The notes beneath the pieces were generated by a model. The model was not told the origin of the DNA. It worked only from the letters and a program-made list of their open reading frames with translations, and made no database searches. Positions 57,230 to 64,000 of a stretch of DNA of 64,000 nucleotides are shown here, piece by piece. Source of the DNA: Sipunculus nudus (Eukaryota > Annelida > Sipuncula > Golfingiida > Sipunculidae); contig CM049308.1 of NCBI GenBank assembly GCA_026874595.1, forward strand, positions 14,405,501-14,469,500, given 5' to 3'. Position 1 is the first letter of the stretch. Every line of letters starts with the position of its first letter. The translations under genes and the position numbers were made by a program.

Positions 57230-58110
57230 GTGACTGATCTACTCAGAGACAGTTCCAGTACACATATCATAGACAATGCATGCAGCTGCAAATTTAAAAG
57301 TGTGACAGGATATACCAGTCAGACAATGTGGTGAAACAAACACTTGTCATCCAACACCCTTAAAAAATTCAAGTCCAATGCAGCTGTTGGTAGAGGATTA
57401 AGGCTAGGTTTAGACAAGACAGGAAATGAATAATCAGGAATAAAACAGTAAGACTGCTGATCTGCTTAGACACAGGAGCAGCACATGTATGACTTTGTGT
57501 GTCAGAAAATTGTATAAAAGTTTGTGTTCTACAGTAAGGCCTATCATCAGTTCCAAAACTTGTGTAAGAAATCTCAGAGAAATTGTGTAAGAAATGTCAT
57601 CTAGATGGAATTAACCACATCACTCCTGTGTAAAAGGGGCAGGAGTGAAATCGCAATTATATGTAAATAAAGCTTTCTACAGTAAGGCTTTTTATCAGCT
57701 CAGAGTAATATGTATGTCACATACATAGGAGTATTAAGGAGAATAAATTGATTCTGGTGCAGGTTGTGCATGATACAGAGGGATATTTTTCTGCAGTAAG
57801 ACTTCTCATCTACTGCAAGCAAAAAGTGGATTGCATTTTTTTGTAAGAAATCCATAATTATAACTTTATTAAGAGGACAATTTAAAATAACACAATTTAC
57901 TTCCTAGAGTAATACAGTGTCTCTCACCTGCTCAGAGCACAATGTGTGGGAGTGTCAACCAGATGAAGTTTATCCTGGGATAAATGAGGTCTATTACTTT
58001 AAATAACCTGTAGAGTATTCTCTTCTACTGTAAGTCTCCTTTCAGCTCTGAGCAATATGTATAACGCATCATGTGGGGGAGTATGGGGGTGATAAAATAA
58101 GTCAGATTAC
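57230..58110. repeat. Degenerate ~115-140-bp tandem repeat
   Basis: The phrase CTACAGTAAGGCCTATCATC and relatives recur near 57535, 57676, 57792, 57906 and 58027 (spacings about 141, 116, 114, 121), with GCTCAGAGnAATATGTATG-type phrases at matching offsets. Divergence between units is high, so this is an old array. Confidence 0.55.
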
Positions 58111-59095
58111 GAGGCCAGAAATACCTAGCTACCTGCAGCAGTAGCACAAGAAGAGTTAATTGGAGCTGATCTAGTGCTGGCATTGTCAGTGTATTGCTGC
58201 TCAGGCCAAAGTACCTGAACTGAATTCTACCTTTAATCTCAGTATGTGGCTCTGTGTACTGGCACGATTGGTACCTTACCTTCCAACAAGATCTTGGTGA
58301 CTATCAAATAAAAACCTAGGCCATATCCGCACTAGAAAATATTCCTCATTGTCAATTTGTTAACTCTGTCTGCATTAGGCCACTAATTTATAATGTGTTT
58401 CATTCCTGCCAACTGTAGCTGACTTTAAAGGTATTCTACAGGAGTTCAGATTTACATTTAGTCAGTTCCTAGTGCATATAGACAAGTCCATATCTAGACT
58501 GTGTGAGGCCAGTGTTGCTACCTTTTGAACGAATCCTTCCTGAGAAATATCACTTTTGGCAGCACAGATTCAGAACCAAGTCTTGACAGCAAATTCATGT
58601 TTTATTAAAACAAAAATTTAATTTTTGTAAATTAAGTGAACTACAGGCAGACACAAAGCAGCTGTCTAGATTGAAGTAAACCATTTAGTATAAAATAATC
58701 AAGATGTGAACCAGGTGCGGAAATGGGCTTAATATAATTTATGAAGTTAGGTTCAGTGATAAGTTCTTAATAAATTAAAGGTTGTTAATGATGATAATTT
58801 TCCTAGGTTCGGCAAAAAAATTTTCAATAAAAAAAATCATTATTTTTATGAAAAGAGTCTGGAAATACATCACCTGACTATAACATGTCTCAAATTGATT
58901 GTTCAGAGGAGAAATATCATGTTTAGGAAGCAGCTCTCATAATCTTCAGTGTAAGGTTTACCATTTGATATAGATTAAAAGTATCTAAAAAATACTCAAA
59001 CATACAGGTAATGAAGATAGCCTTATTAATTTTAATTAATTCTTGTCAAAACTATCAATATCTATATCAGTACTAGTCATATCTGAAGCAAAATT
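58111..59095. other. No recognised features
   Basis: AT-rich; nothing recognised. Confidence 0.45.
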
Positions 59096-59099
59096 GTTA

Positions 59100-59685
59100 T
59101 GATTATTGTCAGAGCCATCAGTGATCAGATTGATTCTTGTCAGAGCCACCAGTAATGGTATTGCTTCTTGTCAGAGCCATCAGTGATCATATTGCTTCTT
59201 GTCAGAGATATCAGAAATCATATTTTTCCATGTCAGTGCCATCAGTGATCATACTGATTCTTGTCAGAACCACCAGTAATCATATTTCTTCTTGTCAGAG
59301 CCATCAGTGATCAGATTGATTCTTCTCAGAGCCACCAGTAATCATATTGCTTCTTGTCAGAGCCATCAGTGATCATATTGCTTCTTGTCAGAGCCAACAA
59401 TGATCATATTGCTTCTTGTCAGAGCCACCAGTAATCATATTGCTTCTTGTCAGAGCCATCAGTAATCATATTGATTCTTATCAGAGCCATCGGTAATCAT
59501 ATTGATTCTTGCCGGAGCCATAAGTAAAACTGATTCTTGTCAAAGCCACCAGTAATATTGATTCTTGTCAAACCACCATTAAAATTGATTCTTGTCATTA
59601 AAGAGTCATTTATAATTTTATGAATATTTGACAGAGCCATCAGTAATCATATTGATTCTTGTCTGAGCCAATGAAAATCATATAA
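59100..59685. repeat. 31-bp minisatellite
   Basis: The unit GTCAGAGCCAyCAGTrATCA then TATTGnTTCTT is 31 bp. It repeats about 13-14 times cleanly from 59110 to about 59520, then degrades to 59685. The period is not a multiple of three and there are no unique spacers, so it is neither coding nor a CRISPR array. Confidence 0.9.
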
Positions 59686-60363
59686 TACCCCTCCATCTTT
59701 CAGTATATCAGTACATCATAACAATCATTTCCAACATTTACTGTTTATTGGAATGTTTTATTCAAATCACATCATTTCCTTTTCTTCTCTGTGTAGCACA
59801 ATCCTGACTGCACAAAAAATTGAACATCATACAACCTAAATAGGTTTACTCAACATATACTCTCATTATCTCTGATTGCCATCTGCTAGGGCCAAAGTCA
59901 ACAACCCTCTCATTGTGAAGAACAGTTGTATAGCCATTAATAAAGTAACCTTGACTCTAGGAGGACCCTTATCATTACAGTGTTGTTGTCCTACATGTTA
60001 GGTCATTATGTTAATTAATTCCATTGATATGAGGATTTTATTAAGCCACTGAATCATCTGAATATCACTTCACATTTTGCAGGTCTATGCCCATACAAAG
60101 CTTATACCCAGAATTTTAATATAGTGTAAGGGGTATTAGAGTGCAATACTTGCTTTGATCAAGGTCAAGGGGGAAAGCATAATTACATACTAAGCATGGT
60201 TCCCCTTTGTGTTTGTGAAAGCTAGGGTTGGCAGTTAATCTTAAAAAAAACCCTGAGTGCTAGATTTGCACAGGTGAGCCCAAAAAATTCAAGCCATAAA
60301 GATTAAATAAGATTCCCACATCCCTACTTGAAAACTTTGAAAGAAAAAAGGTATGGTTTTATT
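59686..60363. other. No recognised features
   Basis: AT-rich sequence between the minisatellite and family C copy C5; nothing recognised. Confidence 0.45.
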
Positions 60364-61737
60364 AGCTCAGCTGACTGTAAGTCATCTGAGCTAAAGCGAT
60401 CACTCTTTGTCCGTCGTCCGTCTGTCTGTCTGTCCATCCGTTTGTCTGTCCGTCCGTTAACCTGGCACAATCGTAACTGCTGGACCTAGAATCTTGTAAC
60501 TTGACATTCCGAGAGGTCCATGAAAAATCTCTACGGAAACCAGAAATGAGGTCTCTGTTACTCATATCCTTCGAGCTATGGGGCCCCAAAGTACCCCCCA
60601 GAAAAGTAAAAAATTTCATACAAAAACTTCAAAATCTTATTAACTACATCACTGATGGTCATGATTTTTGGCATACATATTGATCATGAGATGTTTCATC
60701 AGTTCCTGCAGGCTATTTTTCGTTTTTTAACGAATTTTTTCTCTATTTTTAAGACCGTTAAAGATATGAACATCTGTTAACAGGGCAGAAATCATAACAA
60801 CTGGACCTAGAATCTTCATTCTTGACACACTGAGAGACCTATGAAATGTCTCCATGGAAACCCGAAATTAGGTCTCTGTTACCCATGTCCCTCAAGCTAT
60901 AGGACTCTGAAGTATCCCTCAGAATAATGGACAGTTTGATACAAAAGCTGAAGTATCTGAACAACTAATGCAGAGATCACCATGATTCTTTGCATGGATA
61001 TTGATTATGGAGTGTTTCATAAGTGAAATTAGGTCTCTGTTACCCATATCCCTCAAGCTATAGGACTCCGAAGTATCCCTCAGAATAATGGACAGTTTGA
61101 TACAAAAGCTGAAGTATCTGAACAACTAATGCAGAGATCACCATGATTCTTTGCATGGATATTTATTATGGAGTGTTTCATCAGGTTCTGCAGACTGTTG
61201 GTGCCATTTATAAATTATTCAATTTTTCAAATTTTTTTTCTCCCTTTTTGAGACCTTTAAGGATGTTGTCATCTGTTAACATGGCACAAATTGTAACAAC
61301 AGGACCTAGAATCTTCATTCTTGTCATGCAAGGAGGCCCATGAAAAGCGTCTGTGGAAACCTGAACTTAGGTCTCTGTTACCTATATCCTTCAAGCTATA
61401 GGACTCTGAAGTATCCCTCAGAATAATGGAAAATTTGATTCAGTTGAAGGATCTGAACAACTAATGCAGAGATCACCATGATTCTTTGCATGGATATTGA
61501 TGATTAAGTCTTTTTATTAGTTTCTGCAGACTAGTGGAACCACCTGTATTTTTGTTAAAGTTAATGCATTTTTTTCTCTATTTTTGAGATATATAAATAC
61601 AGTCACAATCTTGGCCTGTTGGTTAATCTGTTTGATGCTTCAGTTGAATGGGTATATACTACCATTCAGATGATAAAATTTCCTTTTGCGAATCCCTTCC
61701 CAGTCAGCTGAGCGTCATGACCCATGGGTCACTTGTT
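60364..61737 (+). mobile_element. Family C element with 335-bp-type core (C5)
   Basis: The 5' hairpin AGCTCAG...CTGAGCT (60364-60392, loop GTA) is followed by AAAGCGATCACTCTTTGTCC, a (GTCT)n tract and core units of the 335-bp satellite type. The 3' terminus has CAGCTGAGCGTCATGACCCA and palindrome TGACCCATGGGTCA (61718-61731). The unit with CTTGGCCTGTTGGTTAATCT near 61613 matches the right flank of the Helitron in copy C4. Length 1.37 kb, no ORF. Confidence 0.75.
60864..61185 (+). repeat. 161-bp near-identical tandem duplication inside C5
   Basis: GAAATTAGGTCTCTGTTACC starts at 60864 and again at 61025, and the sequence between repeats almost exactly (both include CAGAATAATGGACAGTTTGA and CACCATGATTCTTTGCATGG). 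Much more similar than the neighbouring units, so a recent slip or unequal exchange. Confidence 0.85.
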
Positions 61738-61862
61738 TGTGAATCATTGCCTGTTATTCAGTATAATTGATATTATGATTTAAATGAAACATATGTTCAA
61801 AGTAAATCAATGTCAAATGAACTGCTGTTGCCAGGAGTATTTTGATTTATAGTATATTTGTA

Positions 61863-63051
61863 TCCGCCAAAACAGAGTTTTGCTGATACTATGTTTTCAG
61901 CTGCACACCGCCGCGGCCGCCGCGGCCGCGGCCGCGTAGGTGACCGGAGAACTCCTCCGTAACAGCTGGGCGGAATTTTATGAAACCCGGGATTATGTTC
62001 AGGTCACATGTGAACTGCTGCGCCCCGATTTTGTTTTGACCTCTGACCTTTCCTCTGCGCTCTGCGTCCGTTTTTGCGTCTGTTTCCACACATAAACCCA
62101 CATATCTTGGGAACCGTTTGACGGATCAGGAAATTTTTTTTGCACAAATGTAGCCCTTGGAGAGCTTTATAACATACACAAAAAATGGTGGCGCCACCTG
62201 CAACCATGTTTGCACAGTGTCCATCTGTTCGTCTGCCTTGGGTTAAAATCACTCATATCTCTGCAGTGATTTGACTAATTTACCTGAAATTTGGCATGCG
62301 TATACATCCTGGATAGCTTTTCTGATTTTATGACAGGTGGCGCTACCTACATTCATGTTTACGCTGCAGACATCCAAGCTCATATCTTGGGAACCATTTC
62401 ACCGATTGGGCCAAAATTTTGCATGTGTATAGATCTCACATAGCTCTTTATCATACGCAAAACTGGTGGCGCCACCTGCAGCCATTTTTGCACAGCTCCC
62501 ATCTGTTTGTCTGCCATGGGATAAAATCACTCATATCTCCGCAGTGGTTTGACATATCTGCCTAAAATTTTGCAGGTTTATACATCCCCAACAGCTCTCT
62601 TGATTTTATGACAGGTGGCGCCACCTGCATTCTAGTTTATGCAGCAGACATCCAAGCTCATATCTTGGGAACCGTTTGACCGATTGGGCCAAAGTTTTGC
62701 ATGTATATAGTTCTCACATAGCTCTTTATCATACGCCACACTGGTGGCGCCACCTTCAACCATTTTTGCACAGCGTCCAACTGTTTGTCTGCCATGGGCT
62801 AAAATCACTCATAAACATATAGTGGTTTGACTTATCTGCCTCAAATTTTGCATATGTATACAACTTGGACGGCTTTCTGGATTTTGTGGTAGGTGGCGCA
62901 ACCTACATACACCATTTGGCTGCAAACATCCATGCTAATATGCAACACTTCACTCTTTTTCCCCTTGCCACTCAATCCATGCCTCACTTCACCCGTTCCA
63001 CTCTGATTTAGGCGGATACACAAAGTCGCTTGTCGACTACCCGTATTCTAG
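61863..63051 (+). mobile_element. Non-autonomous Helitron, copy 3
   Basis: The 5' TC at 61863-61864 follows A (the canonical A|TC context) with hairpin TCCGCCAAAAC/GTTTTGCTGA. A CG-rich stretch of CCGCGGCC units lies at 61908-61936. Palindrome cores at 62187, 62336 (variant), 62465, 62614 and 62743 are spaced 149, 129, 149, 129 bp. The 3' hairpin is AGTCG (63024-63028), loop CTTGT, CGACT (63034-63038), then ACCCGTATT and CTAG ending at 63051, followed by T. Length 1189 bp, about one dimer shorter than copy 1. No Rep/helicase ORF. Confidence 0.85.
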
Positions 63052-63181
63052 TTAATAATTGTTTTAAGGAGGTAATCAGAGTATATAATTTATTGCATTT
63101 CTACTGGTTGGCTTTTATTTAAAAGCTTTGATTAGTTTTGTAGTATTGTTGGCTTAACGCTCCATAATGGCAGAATCTGTA

Positions 63182-63212
63182 AACTGAGTGTCATGACCCA
63201 TGGGACACTGTG
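63182..63212 (+). repeat. Orphan family C 3' terminus
   Basis: AACTGAGTGTCATGACCCAT then GGGACACTG resembles the family C end. It lies 130 bp after Helitron copy 3, so that Helitron may itself have landed in a family C remnant, as in copy C4. Confidence 0.5.
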
Positions 63213-64000
63213 TGTCTATTTTTAGCACAAAGGTATTGAATTACTCCACACACCCATTGAGAGCTAGGTACTTGTAGAAGTGTCGTAGTGCAGAACGTGA
63301 CATGATGTGAAAAATATTGTGACATTTTATAATTAAACATTTCAGCAGCACCCACACAGCACAAAGATAGATATAATACATGTTAGTTAGAAAGCCACAT
63401 GAACCCTGTTTCCCTGACCACAGCCTTGTCATATCACATAAATCCTTCCCAATATCTTTAAATCAAATTGTCTACATCCTTGAGTCTCAGTTTGCAGTCC
63501 AGCTGTACTTACATGTAACATATGGTAAATTCCTCCCCCGGTTGGAGTGTGGCAGATTTAAGGGTTTTATAACCTAAACGGAAATTTGTGGTCATGTCGT
63601 AATGTGGATCAGCAAAATAGCTTTAACTTTGGGCAGGCTTATTAGTATTTGAAAATATAAATCATGAGACTTGATTATATATGTAGGATCATTTAAGCCT
63701 TACAATAACTGAAATGATGAAATAATTAATAATTGAAATTTTGCACAGATCCTTTTGTTTTCAAGATGAGTGCTTTTTATGTCCTGAGTAATTTACTGAT
63801 GTGTCATTTTTGGACCTAGACTTGAGTGCACTTTCACTTTTGAAGACCTACATTTTAAGATATACACTGATTCCTCTGTTATGTGGACACTCTTAGGACT
63901 TGGCCAAACTGTCTTGTTTAAAGGGAGGTCATGTCTGCAACATAGATAATAAGGAGGAGAAGAAAAAGGACTATAAAAATCTGACCACTATATAGAGGTG
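63213..64000. other. No recognised gene; repeat fragment at the end
   Basis: Mostly AT-rich. 63880-63940 (GTGGACACTCTTAGGACTTG then GCCAAACTGTCTTGTTTAAA) is related to the repeats at 39808 and 55968. Short frames have no recognisable products. Confidence 0.35.

Noticed and set aside
59100-59685. Possible CRISPR-like array
   Set aside because: Units are contiguous 31-bp tandem repeats without unique spacers, in a eukaryotic repeat landscape.

Overview
This is an AT-rich, repeat-dominated stretch of a eukaryotic nuclear genome, with almost no intact coding sequence. The repeats point to a lophotrochozoan, most likely a mollusc. The strongest sign is a family that opens with an AGCTCAG...CTGAGCT hairpin followed by a tGTCCGTCGTCCGTCC tract, a style I associate with bivalve and gastropod genomes. 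That assignment is inference; no ribosomal or marker gene is present.

Layout. 1-6 kb: degenerate repeat, a possible set of small plus-strand exons (1056-2154) around a MULE-like MITE (2466-2769), and a possible minus-strand exon (4682-4900). 7.2-8.9 kb: dead CR1/jockey-type LINE. 9-14.9 kb: repeat fragments, microsatellites and unrecognised DNA. 14.9-18.75 kb: dead L1/Tx1-type LINE with recognisable endonuclease, reverse transcriptase and C-terminal zinc knuckle. 19.73-20.51 kb: the best protein-coding candidate, a 259-codon open frame with a good ATG context, unrecognised. 24.27-24.66 kb: a CpG-containing block with a kappaB site, CRE-type sites and a CCAAT box ending in a strong splice donor, read as a promoter plus non-coding first exon. 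26.98-28.43 kb: a non-autonomous Helitron. 30.6-31.2 kb: a pyrimidine-rich tandem repeat. 32-38 kb: mostly unrecognised. 38.3-38.45 kb: a second CRE cluster leading into a splice donor. 40.2-53.2 kb: a 13-kb pile of head-to-tail hairpin-ended repeat elements with tandem-repeat cores, one carrying a nested Helitron. 53-60 kb: minor and dispersed repeats, including a 31-bp minisatellite. 60.36-63.21 kb: another hairpin-ended element, a second complete Helitron, and an orphan 3' end.

The most striking non-genic signal is a palindrome, GGTGGCGCCACC. It recurs at rigid alternating spacings of about 149 and 129 bp in the Helitron arrays, once per ~335-bp monomer in a different satellite, and in degenerate form in several other repeats. 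Its persistence in otherwise dissimilar repeats suggests a constrained site or shared ancestry.

No CRISPR array, rRNA, confident tRNA, or intact transposase or reverse transcriptase is visible. Exon calls are by eye from splice consensus, phase and open frame; none is supported by transcripts here.
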